In this document: positions 27,026 to 36,188 of the stretch, in pieces
How the letters are laid out: every line of letters begins with the position of its first letter
Position numbering within the stretch: position 1 is the first letter of the stretch
Assembly (NCBI GenBank): GCA_018267615.1
Contig: JAFDYD010000002.1
Location: forward strand, 59,367-123,366
Direction: 5' to 3'
DNA: 64,000 bases
DNA from: Bacteroidota bacterium
GTDB lineage: Bacteria; Bacteroidota; Bacteroidia; Chitinophagales; Chitinophagaceae
The notes under the pieces: generated by a model
What the model saw: only the letters and a program-made list of their open reading frames with translations
What the model was told of the DNA's origin: nothing
The model's database searches: none
Position numbers and translations under genes: made by a program

Positions 27026-27033
27026 TATTTTTG
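27026..27033 (+). promoter_or_regulatory. Possible -7 element for lptB (TATTTTTG)
   Basis: TATTTTTG matches TAnnTTTG, 16 nt before the proposed TTG start. A -33 TTTG is not visible, so this is tentative. Confidence 0.35.
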
Positions 27034-27049
27034 CACAAAATCAAAGGTT

Positions 27050-28159
27050 TTGAGTCTCACTATATATACCAAAGAACTTGTAAAAACTTATAGTAACCGT
27101 ACCGTTGTTAACCACGTTTCTGTCAATCTCAAACAAGGTGAAATCGTCGGTCTGTTGGGACCAAATGGCGCGGGTAAGACAACTACCTTTTATATGGTGG
27201 TAGGACTAATAAAACCCGACGAAGGGGATGTATTTCTTGGCGACACCGACATCACCAAGTTACCAATGTACAAAAGGGCTCAAATGGGTATTGGTTATCT
27301 TCCACAAGAAGCTTCGGTATTTCGCAAGCTGAGTGTGCAGGATAATATCAAGGCAATTCTTGAAATGACAAAATTGACAAAGGAGCAACAGAAAGATAAA
27401 CTGGAATCCTTACTTGATGAATTTGGACTGCATCATGTTCGTAAAAATAATGGTGATTCATTAAGCGGCGGTGAAAGAAGAAGAACGGAAATAGCAAGGG
27501 CGCTGGCAGTGGATCCCAAATTCATCTTACTCGATGAACCATTTGCCGGCGTGGATCCGATTGCTGTGGAAGATATTCAAACAGTTGTTGCTAGATTAAA
27601 ACTAAAAAATATCGGCATCCTTATCACCGATCACAACGTAAACGAAACACTCTCCATTTGCGACCGCGCTTACTTATTGATTGATGGAAAAATTTTCAAG
27701 CATGGTACTGCGGAAGAACTTGCGAATGATGAACAAGTGCGTCGTTTGTACCTGGGAAGAAATTTTGAATTGAAACGAAAAGATTATTTGCACGAAGAAG
27801 CAAAAAATGAAGCGACGTTGGATAATATTGTGATGTCAATAGAGAATGCAATTGATGGAATAGATAAAATAGAAGCAGCAACCAAAGAGCGCGACAGGCT
27901 TTCAATGCCATTGCCAGGCGGGAGTACTGTTTTTGGTACCACCGGTCTCACAACCACCGCAGGGTTCAACGAGGAAAATGAACTCGGAGTTGATTACTAT
28001 TTACGATTTATCAACGATACAAAGAACGCACTTATACAATACGCCGAAAAAAATAAGAAGCCAGAAATACTGGAAAGAGCAAAGTACTTGGGTGATGAAA
28101 ACAGAGATCTGAATGCCGACCTGAATGTATTGCTGTTATTATTAAAAGCTGAACAGTGA
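27050..28159 (+). CDS. lptB: LPS export ABC transporter ATPase LptB with C-terminal extension
   Basis: 369 aa. ATPase of the LptBFG complex that extracts lipopolysaccharide from the inner membrane. Walker A is GPNGAGKTT (residues 37-45), signature LSGGERRR (138-145), Walker [14 protein letters not shown] (158-170) and switch His195 in LITDHNV; the match to LptB is strong. The start is a TTG (no in-frame ATG nearby), which places the first strand correctly. After residue about 242, where canonical LptB ends ([10 protein letters not shown]), there is an extra ~125-residue tail: a charged helix, a Gly/Thr-rich linker ([17 protein letters not shown]) and a helical end rich in Leu. The tail has no family I recognise. 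Confidence 0.9.
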   Translation: MSLTIYTKELVKTYSNRTVVNHVSVNLKQGEIVGLLGPNGAGKTTTFYMVVGLIKPDEGDVFLGDTDITKLPMYKRAQMGIGYLPQEASVFRKLSVQDNIKAILEMTKLTKEQQKDKLESLLDEFGLHHVRKNNGDSLSGGERRRTEIARALAVDPKFILLDEPFAGVDPIAVEDIQTVVARLKLKNIGILITDHNVNETLSICDRAYLLIDGKIFKHGTAEELANDEQVRRLYLGRNFELKRKDYLHEEAKNEATLDNIVMSIENAIDGIDKIEAATKERDRLSMPLPGGSTVFGTTGLTTTAGFNEENELGVDYYLRFINDTKNALIQYAEKNKKPEILERAKYLGDENRDLNADLNVLLLLLKAEQ

Positions 28160-28294
28160 TAATGGTTTTTCACCAGGTTAATTAGTTCTCTGATACTTTT
28201 CTTACCAATTGAAATAACACCGCCACCGCTGCCTGAATCGTTTGCCGATCATCGATAAACTATACATTGATCATTTATTCTTATTTTGCTGTCA

Positions 28295-29830
28295 ATGAAA
28301 TTACTTAGTCCCGCCATATCACGGCTGGCACGACTTCGTTCCTGGCAAATTGAGCAATGGGTTCAGCATCCTGTTGCAGTGCAACGAGAAGTATTGCAGC
28401 ATCTCGTTACGTCGGCGCAATACACGGAATTTGGCCGCAAGTATAATTTCTCCAAACTTTTTTCCATTAAAGAATTTAAGAAGGCAGTCCCGCTTCACGA
28501 GTACGATGATCTGAAACCTTATATACATCGTATCATGAATGGGGAAGAAAATATATTATGGAACACGCCAATCAATTGGTTCGCGAAAAGCAGCGGTACT
28601 ACCAGTGATAAAAGTAAATTCATCCCGGTGAGTGAGGAAAGTCTGCAGGACTGCCATTATAAAGGAGCGAAAGATGTGTTGACGATGTATTATAATTTCA
28701 ATCCCGATTCGGATCTATTGACCGGAAAGGGTTTGGTTATCGGGGGAAGTCATACAATTAACCAGGTGAATGAAGATGTACATTATGGAGATCTCAGTGC
28801 AGTACTTTTACAAAATTCTCCTTTCTGGGGAAATTGGATAAGAATTCCTGAACTCAATATCGCATTGCTCGATGAATGGGAGGATAAAATAGAAAAACTT
28901 GCGCAAGGAACCATTCATGAAAATGTCACTTCAATATCAGGAGTACCTACATGGACAACCGTGCTTATCAAACGCATACTTGAGATAACAGGAAAAAGTA
29001 CGCTCGCGGAAGTGTGGCCTTCGCTTGAACTATACATACATGGCGGAGTATCGTTTACCCCTTACCGTGAGCAGATGGCGAAACTGATCGGAAAAGATAT
29101 CAACTATCTCGATATGTATAATGCCAGCGAAGGATTTTTTGCTGCGCAGGAAAATCCGCATGAAGACGGAATGCTTTTATTTTTCGATCACGGTATTTTT
29201 ATGGAATTCATGCCCGTTGAAGAATATGGGAAACCTCAGCCGGAAACAATCGGATTACAAGATGTAGAAACGGGTCAAAATTATGCGCTCGTAATAAATA
29301 CAAATGGTGGCTTGTGGCGATACCTGCTTGGTGATACGATTCAATTTACTTCTTTGCATCCTTATCGTATAAAGGTAAGCGGAAGGCTTAAGCATTTTAT
29401 AAATGCTTTTGGTGAAGAAGTGATCGTTGACAATTCCGACAGAGCTATTTCAATGGCAAGTGAAAAAACAGGAGCAGTCGTAAATGACTACACAGCAGCG
29501 CCGGTATATTTCAGCGAGCATAGTAATGGTGCGCATGAATGGCTGATCGAATTTGAAAAGGAACCAGACAACATGGAGAGTTTTATGTATGAATTGGATA
29601 AAGCTTTACAAAGTATTAATAGCGATTACGAAGCAAAACGTCATAAAGATATTGCACTTGGTTTGCCGCGCGTCACATCTCTTCCCAAGGGATTGTTTGT
29701 AGAATGGCTGCGCAGCAAAGGCAAACTCGGCGGGCAACATAAAGTACCTCGTTTATCAAATGATAGAAAACATGTAGAGGAAATTCTTGCGATGTATGGG
29801 GAACGCAGAACGCTTAATGCTGAACGCTAA
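28295..29830 (+). CDS. GH3 auxin-responsive promoter family protein (acyl-adenylate enzyme)
   Basis: About 511 aa from the ATG at 28295 (a TTG three codons earlier is possible). The family is GH3-like ANL adenylating enzymes, which in plants conjugate amino acids to hormones; the bacterial substrate is unknown. Visible motifs: FAKSSGTTSDKSKFIPVS (ATP-binding P-loop), YIHGGVSFTPY, YNASEGFFAAQ and LLGDTIQFTS. The last ten codons (GERRTLNAER) are encoded by the arm of the hairpin at 29801-29882, so the natural C-terminus was probably altered by the repeat. Confidence 0.88.
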   Translation: MKLLSPAISRLARLRSWQIEQWVQHPVAVQREVLQHLVTSAQYTEFGRKYNFSKLFSIKEFKKAVPLHEYDDLKPYIHRIMNGEENILWNTPINWFAKSSGTTSDKSKFIPVSEESLQDCHYKGAKDVLTMYYNFNPDSDLLTGKGLVIGGSHTINQVNEDVHYGDLSAVLLQNSPFWGNWIRIPELNIALLDEWEDKIEKLAQGTIHENVTSISGVPTWTTVLIKRILEITGKSTLAEVWPSLELYIHGGVSFTPYREQMAKLIGKDINYLDMYNASEGFFAAQENPHEDGMLLFFDHGIFMEFMPVEEYGKPQPETIGLQDVETGQNYALVINTNGGLWRYLLGDTIQFTSLHPYRIKVSGRLKHFINAFGEEVIVDNSDRAISMASEKTGAVVNDYTAAPVYFSEHSNGAHEWLIEFEKEPDNMESFMYELDKALQSINSDYEAKRHKDIALGLPRVTSLPKGLFVEWLRSKGKLGGQHKVPRLSNDRKHVEEILAMYGERRTLNAER

Positions 29831-29882
29831 ACGCAGGACTCAAAGCCACAACGAAGAATTCGGCGTTAAGCGTTCTGCGTTC
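29801..29882. repeat. Inverted repeat, 'AACGCAGAACGCTTAATGC' family, inside both convergent coding ends
   Basis: Arms 29801-29820 and 29863-29882 pair with one mismatch. Additional similar words (GAACGCTAAACGC, CCGCGTTCCGCATTC) extend outward. The left arm lies in the last codons of the GH3-family gene and the right arm in the last codons of the convergent membrane protein gene. Confidence 0.9.
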
Positions 29883-31116
29883 CGCGTTCCGCATTCACCA
29901 ACCCTCCAACAATCATCAAACTCACAAAAGAAGAAGTATAAAACAAATACAAATACGGTACATCAATAAAATTAAAAAAAATTACCAGGCTGATTTTTAA
30001 AGTTGCGATTGGAATATTGTGAAGTTTCTTTTTTTTGTTTCGATAATAACAAACTCCAACAAATAATAATGGTACCGTAAATGTTAATATTATAAGAAGA
30101 TCATGCAGCAATGCTGTTTTTCCCGGTCCAAAAAATTTTGCAAATCCAAGACTCAGCCAAAAAACTTCGCGACTGTCATTCCAAACACGACCAGCAAAAT
30201 CAATGTATTTCGCAGGCAAGGCGAGCAACTCGGTAAATGCATTCCATCCAAATGGAATAATAAATAAAAAAAGAAAACAGAGAAACCCGGTGCCGATAAA
30301 AATCAACGTTTCCTTTTTTTTCTTATTTAACAATAAATAGAAAATAAATGCAGGCACCCATCCAATCAAAGCATACCTGCTCAGCATGCACAATGATGTG
30401 GCAATTGCTATCAAAAAAATATTTCCGGAAAAAATCGCGAGCGCAAGGAACGCATAATAAATAATCACCACTCCCTCCTCACTCATTGTTAAAACACCAT
30501 GCATGTCGTCTTCAGCAAACAGCCACCAGAATAATATAACGGCGATGATCAGGGCAACAAAAGGCTCAATATTTTTTTTATTAAAGTTCAGTTTGAATAA
30601 AAAAATGCTGAAAGCAAAAAGAAGGCAGGCAACCGTTATCCATCGCAGATCGAAATTAAAAAGAACAGCGGGACTGAAAGGTATCCACATGGCTGGCAGA
30701 TACACCGGCTTTGTACCATTCCATATTTCGGGGATAGTATCATAAACATGTTTCCATTGTCCATCAATCAATCTTTCATTCATCACTTTGATCACCGGAA
30801 GCATATCCGCATAGTCGATATCAATCGGAATAAGGTCGAACCAATACCTGCTGGTTATATAAGCCATCACCATCATTGCAACAAATGCCAGCCATTTGAA
30901 ATACTTGCTGAATTTATTTGCCACTGCAGGTTGAATGCGGCTTTTTTCTGCAGGAGGAATCAGAATAACCAGCATCGGAATGCTGATTCCTCCAATAAAG
31001 TAGATGATCGAAACAACGGAACTATAAGATGCTATTTTCAAACCCCAGGTAACGCAAATGGTTTCTATTGCAAATGCCAGGAGCAGCCATCTTACGATAT
31101 GTTTTTTGCTAAACAT
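29866..31116 (-). CDS. Polytopic membrane protein, glycosyltransferase family 87-like
   Basis: About 416 aa from the ATG at 31116 (an upstream ATG at 31158 is also in frame). It is highly hydrophobic with 9-11 predicted helices and a large loop between helices 2 and 3 containing the acidic pair typical of mannosyltransferase-like (DUF2029/GT87) proteins: DLIPIDIDYADMLPVIKVMN, then WNGTKPVYLPAMWIPFSP. The likely role is transfer from a polyprenyl-linked sugar on the outer face of the membrane. Its C-terminal NAERGTQNA is encoded by the hairpin arm. Specific acceptor unknown. Confidence 0.65.
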   Translation of the reverse strand: MFSKKHIVRWLLLAFAIETICVTWGLKIASYSSVVSIIYFIGGISIPMLVILIPPAEKSRIQPAVANKFSKYFKWLAFVAMMVMAYITSRYWFDLIPIDIDYADMLPVIKVMNERLIDGQWKHVYDTIPEIWNGTKPVYLPAMWIPFSPAVLFNFDLRWITVACLLFAFSIFLFKLNFNKKNIEPFVALIIAVILFWWLFAEDDMHGVLTMSEEGVVIIYYAFLALAIFSGNIFLIAIATSLCMLSRYALIGWVPAFIFYLLLNKKKKETLIFIGTGFLCFLFLFIIPFGWNAFTELLALPAKYIDFAGRVWNDSREVFWLSLGFAKFFGPGKTALLHDLLIILTFTVPLLFVGVCYYRNKKKKLHNIPIATLKISLVIFFNFIDVPYLYLFYTSSFVSLMIVGGLVNAERGTQNA

Positions 31117-31171
31117 GTCTTTAAAAAGAGATAAATAAATATATTTATTTAAAAGCAAACAGATGAGTTTA

Positions 31172-31179
31172 TATATTTG
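31172..31179 (+). promoter_or_regulatory. Possible -7 element for fabG (TATATTTG)
   Basis: Exact TAnnTTTG match 21 nt before the fabG ATG, within AT-rich sequence. A -33 element is not clear. Confidence 0.45.
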
Positions 31180-31200
31180 ACAATCCTTAATTAGACGCTT

Positions 31201-31950
31201 ATGAAAATTCTGGAAGGAAAAGTATCGATAGTAACCGGAGCATCACGCGGCATCGGAGAAGCGATCGCTTTGAAACTCGCTGAACATGGATCGCATGTTG
31301 CTTTTACGTATCTCAATAGTGATGAAAAAGCAAAAGCACTGGAAAATAAATTAAAAGATCTTGGCGTCAAGGCAAAAGCATATAAAAGCAACGCGAGCAT
31401 TTTTTCCGATTGCGAAACTTTTGTAAACGATGTACTGAAGGAGTTTTCAACGGTTGATATTTGCGTAAACAATGCGGGCATTTCAAAAGATAATTTACTA
31501 CTCCGATTAACACCCGAGCAATGGGATGAGGTGATGGATATTAATTTGAAAAGTGTGTTCAATATGACGAAGCAGGTCATTCGCCCGATGATGAAAGCAA
31601 AAAAAGGATCCATCATCAACATGAGTTCGATTATAGGTATCCGTGGGAATGCTGGCCAGTCCAGTTACGCTGCTTCCAAAGCAGGTATCATCGGATTTAC
31701 CAAATCTGTTGCACATGAACTGGGCAGCAGAAATATCCGGTGCAATGCCATCGCTCCCGGTTTTATTGAAACGGATATGACGCATTATCTCAAAGATGGA
31801 GAAACTTCAAAATCTTTTTTAGAAAAAATTCCATTGGGCCGATTTGGAAGCGCTGAAGAAATTGCCAACACAACCCTGTTTTTGGCCAGCGAATTGAGTT
31901 CATATATCACCGGACAGGTTATCAGTGCCTGCGGTGGCTTGAATATATAA
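31201..31950 (+). CDS. fabG: 3-oxoacyl-[acyl-carrier-protein] reductase
   Basis: 249 aa short-chain dehydrogenase with the classical SDR layout: cofactor loop VTGASRGIGEAIALKLAEHG, NNAGISKDNLLLRL, catalytic Ser in MSSIIGIRGN, catalytic SSYAASKAG (Tyr and Lys) and the GFIETDMT turn. Start MKILEGKVSIVTGASRGIGE and end VISACGGL(N) match FabG, which reduces beta-ketoacyl-ACP in fatty-acid synthesis with NADPH. Stand-alone gene; other SDRs of this subfamily could have different substrates, but the FabG profile is close. Confidence 0.85.
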   Translation: MKILEGKVSIVTGASRGIGEAIALKLAEHGSHVAFTYLNSDEKAKALENKLKDLGVKAKAYKSNASIFSDCETFVNDVLKEFSTVDICVNNAGISKDNLLLRLTPEQWDEVMDINLKSVFNMTKQVIRPMMKAKKGSIINMSSIIGIRGNAGQSSYAASKAGIIGFTKSVAHELGSRNIRCNAIAPGFIETDMTHYLKDGETSKSFLEKIPLGRFGSAEEIANTTLFLASELSSYITGQVISACGGLNI

Positions 31951-31956
31951 AAATCT

Positions 31957-32048
31957 CTTTGCGCCTTCGCGCCTTTGCGTGAATGAAAAAGTATGAATTT
32001 CATCAAGATCAAAATTTTTCATTCACGCAAAGGTGCTAAGTCGCAAAG
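31957..32048. repeat. Inverted repeat, 'CTTTGCG' word family
   Basis: Arms 31957-31990 and 32015-32048 pair over 34 bp with three mismatches. Between the co-directional fabG and a small secreted protein gene. Confidence 0.9.
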
Positions 32049-32129
32049 AAATGTTTTGGATATCACAATAAAATTTAACAGTATCCATTCTTTTTTTCGT
32101 TTTCGGATGATTATTTTTGCCGCCATCGC

Positions 32130-32426
32130 ATGAAACGAAAAAAGTTCATATCGATTTTCCTGATCCTTGTCTTGAGCATACAACTCTTGCCATTAAAGCA
32201 AATGGTAAGCTGGCTCATCACAAACCAAGTCACAGAAGAATTGGTTCACATACACGACTCAGGTAAAATTACCGGGCTCGATGAAGTACACAAACACTTC
32301 GCTCCAGGTCAGGATTTTTTCTCCACACATATTTTTAATATTTCCCAGGGCTCTGTTCATCATGATGCTGAAGCGCTAATCGCAAGGCACGCAGATGATA
32401 TTCCAACGCCGCCTCCGAATTGCTGA
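32130..32426 (+). CDS. Small secreted protein of unknown function upstream of SulP
   Basis: 98 aa with a signal peptide or anchor (FISIFLILVLSIQLLPLKQM). The rest is polar and carries several histidines (HIHDSG, HKHF, HHD, HADD) and a single Cys at the end (PTPPPNC). Histidine-rich short proteins next to transporters are common in this phylum and may bind metal or protons, but I do not recognise this one. It lies 140 nt before the SulP gene on the same strand; a TATTTTTG box (32112-32119) could serve as -7 element. Confidence 0.6.
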   Translation: MKRKKFISIFLILVLSIQLLPLKQMVSWLITNQVTEELVHIHDSGKITGLDEVHKHFAPGQDFFSTHIFNISQGSVHHDAEALIARHADDIPTPPPNC

Positions 32427-32433
32427 TATATAC

Positions 32434-32513
32434 AGGAAGGTATAAGGATTAAGGTGTAAGGTATATCATACCTTATATCATACATATACTTTATACCCTA
32501 TTCCTTACCCCTC
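32434..32513. repeat. Degenerate palindrome of GTATAAGG/TACCTTA words
   Basis: Words AAGGTATAAGG, TAAGGTGTAAGG on the left and ATACCTTATA, TATACCCTATTCCTTACCCC on the right are partly complementary (for example TAAGGTAT with ATACCTTA around 32458-32474). Less perfect than the other hairpins. Confidence 0.55.
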
Positions 32514-32567
32514 TTCATGATATGCTTGCCGCATCATCATTCATTTACTATTTAATTTTTTACTATC

Positions 32568-34142
32568 ATGAAAAAGCTGTTTCAAAATGCGGCTGCAGAC
32601 ATTCCTGCGTCCGTAGTAGTCTTTCTTGTTGCTCTACCGCTATGCCTGGGTATCGCACTTGGTTCTAATGCACCATTGTTCTCTGGTATCATTGCAGGCA
32701 TTTGCGGTGGACTTATCATAGGAGCTTTAAGTGGCTCGGCACTTAGTGTGAGTGGCCCTGCTGCCGGACTCACAGCCGTTGTCGCTGTAGCCATTGGTAA
32801 ACTTCCCGTATATGAAGCGTTTATTCTTTCAGTTTGTATTGCAGGTGTAATACAAATTATTTTTGGTTTTATTCGCGCAGGTATTATCGGTGATTATGTA
32901 CCGAACGCTGTGATCAGAGGAATGCTTGCAGCAATCGGAATCATCCTGATATTAAAACAACTTCCGCACCTGGTAGGGTATGATAAAGATTTTTCTGGTG
33001 ATGAAGCGTTTATCCAAATCGACAAACAGAATACTTTTTCTGAATTGATTTATTCCATCAACTACCTGTCACCAGTAGCCGTATTTATCGGATTGTTTTC
33101 TATCGGCGCTCTTGTATTGTGGGAAAGGCCTTTCTTTAAAAAGAAAAAAATATTTACATATATCCCCGCACCGCTGGTTGTGGTTTTTGCGGGAGTACTC
33201 ATCAATACTTATTTCATTAATTCGGGTTCGCGTTTTGCGATCGAACAAAATCACCTCGTTAATTTGCCGATCGCAAAAAGTTTCGATTCCTTTATTGGAT
33301 TCTTCACTTTTCCTGATTTGAAATACCTGGCGAATGCAGCGGTATGGACAACGGCGCTTACACTCGCATTGGTAGCAAGTCTTGAAACATTATTGAGCAT
33401 TGAAGCAGTCGATAAACTCGATCCATATAACAGGCGCACCCCAACCAACCGCGAATTAAAAGCGCAGGGAGTTGGAAATTTTATCTCCGGACTTTTAGGT
33501 GGATTGCCTGTTACATCTGTTATCGTGCGTAGTTCAGCCAATGTAAATGCTGGTGCAAAAAGTAAATTTTCTACTATCCTTCATGGAACATTGCTTTTAT
33601 TAAGTGTGCTCTTCATTCCGGATCTGCTTAATAAAATTCCATTGAGTGCTCTTGCCGCGATACTGATTGTTACGGGATATAAATTGGCGAAGCCGTCTAT
33701 ATTCCTGGAGTTCCATCAAAAAGGAATTGACCAAATCGTTCCATTTGTAGTGACCATCATTGCAATTTTATTATCAGATCTGCTGATCGGAATTCTTATC
33801 GGCATAGGAGTTGGATTATTCTTTCTCATCCGCAGTAATTTCAAATCTTCGGTGATGGTTGTTCACGATGAAAATAAATACCTGCTGCGTTTACGCAAGG
33901 ACGTTTCATTTCTCAACAAACCAATTGTCAAAGAAAAACTGGAGTCAGTTCCGGCAAATGCCTATATCATGATAGATTTGACCAGGGCGGATTTTATCGA
34001 TAAAGATATAATTGATGTGATCAACGAATTTCTGCATCATGCACATTTGAAAAAAATTCGTGTGGATGTTAAAAAAAGTCAATATAAATTATTGCATCAA
34101 TTGGTGACTGATCAGATACCTTTGCAAACAAGAACTGCATAA
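32568..34142 (+). CDS. SulP family anion permease (bicarbonate/sulfate type)
   Basis: 524 aa with 10-12 helices and a C-terminal STAS domain. Motifs: ASVVVFLVALPLCLGIALGS, the SulP signature LSGSALSVSGPAAGLTAVVA, VASLETLLSIEAVDKLDP, and GLLGGLPVTSVIVRSSANVN. The final 90 residues (NAYIMIDLTRADFIDKDIID) are a STAS-like anti-sigma antagonist fold. SulP proteins transport sulfate, bicarbonate (BicA) or organic acids. The beta-carbonic anhydrase gene downstream suggests bicarbonate, as in known SulP-CA pairs; that is inference. Confidence 0.9.
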   Translation: MKKLFQNAAADIPASVVVFLVALPLCLGIALGSNAPLFSGIIAGICGGLIIGALSGSALSVSGPAAGLTAVVAVAIGKLPVYEAFILSVCIAGVIQIIFGFIRAGIIGDYVPNAVIRGMLAAIGIILILKQLPHLVGYDKDFSGDEAFIQIDKQNTFSELIYSINYLSPVAVFIGLFSIGALVLWERPFFKKKKIFTYIPAPLVVVFAGVLINTYFINSGSRFAIEQNHLVNLPIAKSFDSFIGFFTFPDLKYLANAAVWTTALTLALVASLETLLSIEAVDKLDPYNRRTPTNRELKAQGVGNFISGLLGGLPVTSVIVRSSANVNAGAKSKFSTILHGTLLLLSVLFIPDLLNKIPLSALAAILIVTGYKLAKPSIFLEFHQKGIDQIVPFVVTIIAILLSDLLIGILIGIGVGLFFLIRSNFKSSVMVVHDENKYLLRLRKDVSFLNKPIVKEKLESVPANAYIMIDLTRADFIDKDIIDVINEFLHHAHLKKIRVDVKKSQYKLLHQLVTDQIPLQTRTA

Positions 34143-34167
34143 GAAGGAATAATTGGTAGTGCCACAG

Positions 34168-34198
34168 TTTGGAATTTTTTTATAATCAACTATTTTTG
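34168..34198 (+). promoter_or_regulatory. Promoter of the carbonic anhydrase gene
   Basis: TTTG (34168-34171), 19-nt spacer, TATTTTTG (34191-34198): a complete Bacteroidota -33/-7 promoter (TTTG, then TAnnTTTG). The ATG is 20 nt downstream, so the carbonic anhydrase can be transcribed independently of the SulP gene. The -33 element sits in a GTGCCACAGTTTGGAATTTT stretch that resembles the ends of several repeats. Confidence 0.65.
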
Positions 34199-34218
34199 AA
34201 AAATTAAATCGACGATAT

Positions 34219-34854
34219 ATGTATTCGATAGACAAACTATTACTAGAAAACAAGGCATGGGCAGCAGAGAAAACAGCCGATGATCCGGAATATTTTGAGC
34301 GATTGGCTCATTTGCAAACTCCGGAATTTTTGTGGATCGGTTGTAGCGACAGTCGCGTTCCTGCAAACGAAATAACAGGTACACAACCCGGCGAAATTTT
34401 TGTACATCGCAACATTGCGAATATGGTAATACACACCGACGTAAATCTTTTAAGTGTATTGGAATATGCGGTCGTTCATTTGAAAGTAAAACATGTTATC
34501 GTTTGTGGCCATTACGGATGCGGCGGTATCAAGGCTTCGATGGGCAACCACGATTACAAACAGGTGTTGAATATGTGGCTGAGAAATATTAAAGACGTAT
34601 ATCGATTATACCAGGAAGAATTAGATGCCATTCCAGATCTTGAATTGCGCGCAGACCGTCTGACAGAATTAAATGTAAAAGAGCAAGTGATGCATCTTGC
34701 AAAAACTTCCATCATACAACGCGCATGGTTTCATGAACAAAGACCGCAATTGCATGGATGGGTGTATGGATTGAAAGATGGAATAATAAATCCGGTTTTT
34801 GATATGGGCAGCGATACGAAGATTGAAAGTTTGTACGCATACGATGACCTGTGA
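34219..34854 (+). CDS. Beta-class carbonic anhydrase
   Basis: 211 aa. Zinc ligands are clearly present: Cys42 and Asp44 in [12 protein letters not shown], and His98 and Cys101 in [10 protein letters not shown]. The enzyme interconverts CO2 and bicarbonate in the cytosol. Length and the ending ([10 protein letters not shown]) are typical. Located 76 nt after the SulP transporter on the same strand; together they could supply and trap bicarbonate for anaplerotic carboxylations. Confident assignment. Confidence 0.95.
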   Translation: MYSIDKLLLENKAWAAEKTADDPEYFERLAHLQTPEFLWIGCSDSRVPANEITGTQPGEIFVHRNIANMVIHTDVNLLSVLEYAVVHLKVKHVIVCGHYGCGGIKASMGNHDYKQVLNMWLRNIKDVYRLYQEELDAIPDLELRADRLTELNVKEQVMHLAKTSIIQRAWFHEQRPQLHGWVYGLKDGIINPVFDMGSDTKIESLYAYDDL

Positions 34855-34860
34855 TGGGAA

Positions 34861-35027
34861 GTTGATTGGTTGAGAAGTTGAATGGTTGAATAGTCGATAA
34901 GTTGATTGGTCGATAAGTCAATAGGTAGAATAAAGCTGATTATAAATTCCAAACAATCCACCTTACTGGACTAATCGACTTATCGACCAATCAACTTATC
35001 GACTATTCAACTATTCAACCAATCAAT
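34861..35027. repeat. Inverted repeat, 'GTTGAT/GTCGATAA' word family
   Basis: Left words 34861-34925 pair with 34970-35027 (for example GTCGATAAGTTGATTGGTCG with CGACCAATCAACTTATCGAC, which is exact). Between convergent genes (carbonic anhydrase and enoyl-CoA hydratase). Confidence 0.9.
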
Positions 35028-35030
35028 TCC

Positions 35031-35795
35031 TCACTTCTTAAACTTCTTTATCGCATTTTTCGAAAATTCACTCAAGATCAGTTTGCCGCTGATGGCCGCA
35101 CGATCTGATAGAAGGTGATCCCAGTCGTCGGTTCCTTTCCAGAATATTTTTTTCATGGCTTCCATTGCTTCTGGATTTGAATGTGCAAGATTATTTGCGA
35201 TCCTGTTTATTGATTCATCCATCATTTCGGCGCTGTGATGCAACTCGGCATACAATCCTTTTTTTCCTGCCCAGTCGGCGCTGCGCCAAAGTGTGGCATC
35301 GATTGCCAATTGTGAGAATGCAGCTATACCTATTTTTCTTTCTATCGCGGGACCAACAACAAATGGACCGATACCGATGGCGAGTTCACTGAGTTTTATA
35401 TCGGCTCCTTCTAGTGCAACGGCGTAGTCTGCGGCAGCAGCCAGTCCAACTCCACCGCCAACACATTTGCCTTGTATGCGCGCAATGATGAATTTCGGGC
35501 ATTTGCGTATTGCATTAATCACATGTGCGAAGCCGTTGAAAAAATCTGTTCCCTGCTCTTTGTTCTTGATGGCGATTAATTCATCGAATGATGCTCCCGC
35601 ACAAAAAGTTTTTTCACCGGCAGATCTGAGAATAATGACTTTTGTTTCGGCATCATTGCCCGCACTATGAATTTCCTTGGCCAGTTCGTCCAATATTTTC
35701 GTTGGCAAAGAATTACTTTGAGGATGGAAAAATTCAATGGACGTAATGCCAGTGTGCGTCGAAGAGGTTACATAACCGTTGTCCGGTGTACTCAT
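35031..35795 (-). CDS. Enoyl-CoA hydratase/isomerase (crotonase family)
   Basis: 254 aa. Crotonase fold with oxyanion hole elements KTFCAGASFDEL and GKCVGGGVGLAAAADYAVAL, and helix FIARIQG. The usual two glutamates of hydratases are replaced or shifted, so isomerase or other crotonase activity is possible. It lies next to paaZ (with a small gene in between), so a role in phenylacetate or related CoA-thioester degradation (PaaF/PaaG-like) is suggested. One base separates it from the upstream GxxExxY gene, indicating cotranscription. Confidence 0.85.
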   Translation of the reverse strand: MSTPDNGYVTSSTHTGITSIEFFHPQSNSLPTKILDELAKEIHSAGNDAETKVIILRSAGEKTFCAGASFDELIAIKNKEQGTDFFNGFAHVINAIRKCPKFIIARIQGKCVGGGVGLAAAADYAVALEGADIKLSELAIGIGPFVVGPAIERKIGIAAFSQLAIDATLWRSADWAGKKGLYAELHHSAEMMDESINRIANNLAHSNPEAMEAMKKIFWKGTDDWDHLLSDRAAISGKLILSEFSKNAIKKFKK

Positions 35796-35796
35796 T

Positions 35797-36180
35797 TTAA
35801 TCTAATTTATTTACAATTCTCTTGATTCCATCTTTAATGAGATGCTGGTCAAAATTAATCAACAATCCAAGTTTCAAATTAGTAAGTTTCAAATAAGTTA
35901 AGACTTGCTTATGATGCACGGGTGCCAACGCTTCAACGCATTTCAATTCAACAAGTACTTTTTCCTCAATTATAAGATCAACTCTAAATCCTAATTCTTG
36001 TTTTACATTTTTCCAAATTACTGGTATCGCAACCTGCCTTCTAACTCGTAATCCATGTGCATTTGCTAACTCGTATGCTACAATGGTTTCATATACTGAT
36101 TCAAATAATCCCGGTCCTAGCTGCACATGAACCTTATAAATAACATCGACAATGATTTTTGCAATCTCATTTTCAGTCAT
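35797..36180 (-). CDS. GxxExxY family protein (PD-(D/E)XK-like, function unknown)
   Basis: 127 aa with the family signature VQLGPGLFESVYETIVAYEL (GxxExxY) and the later EEKVLVELKCVEALAPVH, which contains the E-x-K motif of PD-(D/E)XK nuclease-like folds. The family is abundant in Bacteroidota and Cyanobacteria and has no experimentally established function. Unusually, it sits inside the gap between paaZ and the crotonase gene and ends one base before the crotonase ATG. Confidence 0.85.
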   Translation of the reverse strand: MTENEIAKIIVDVIYKVHVQLGPGLFESVYETIVAYELANAHGLRVRRQVAIPVIWKNVKQELGFRVDLIIEEKVLVELKCVEALAPVHHKQVLTYLKLTNLKLGLLINFDQHLIKDGIKRIVNKLD

Positions 36181-36188
36181 ATACTTTA

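Noticed and set aside
31172..32119. Treating every TATTTTTG/TATATTTG box as a proven promoter
   Set aside because: Only 34168-34198 shows a matching -33 TTTG at the right spacing; the others are kept as low-confidence or not listed.
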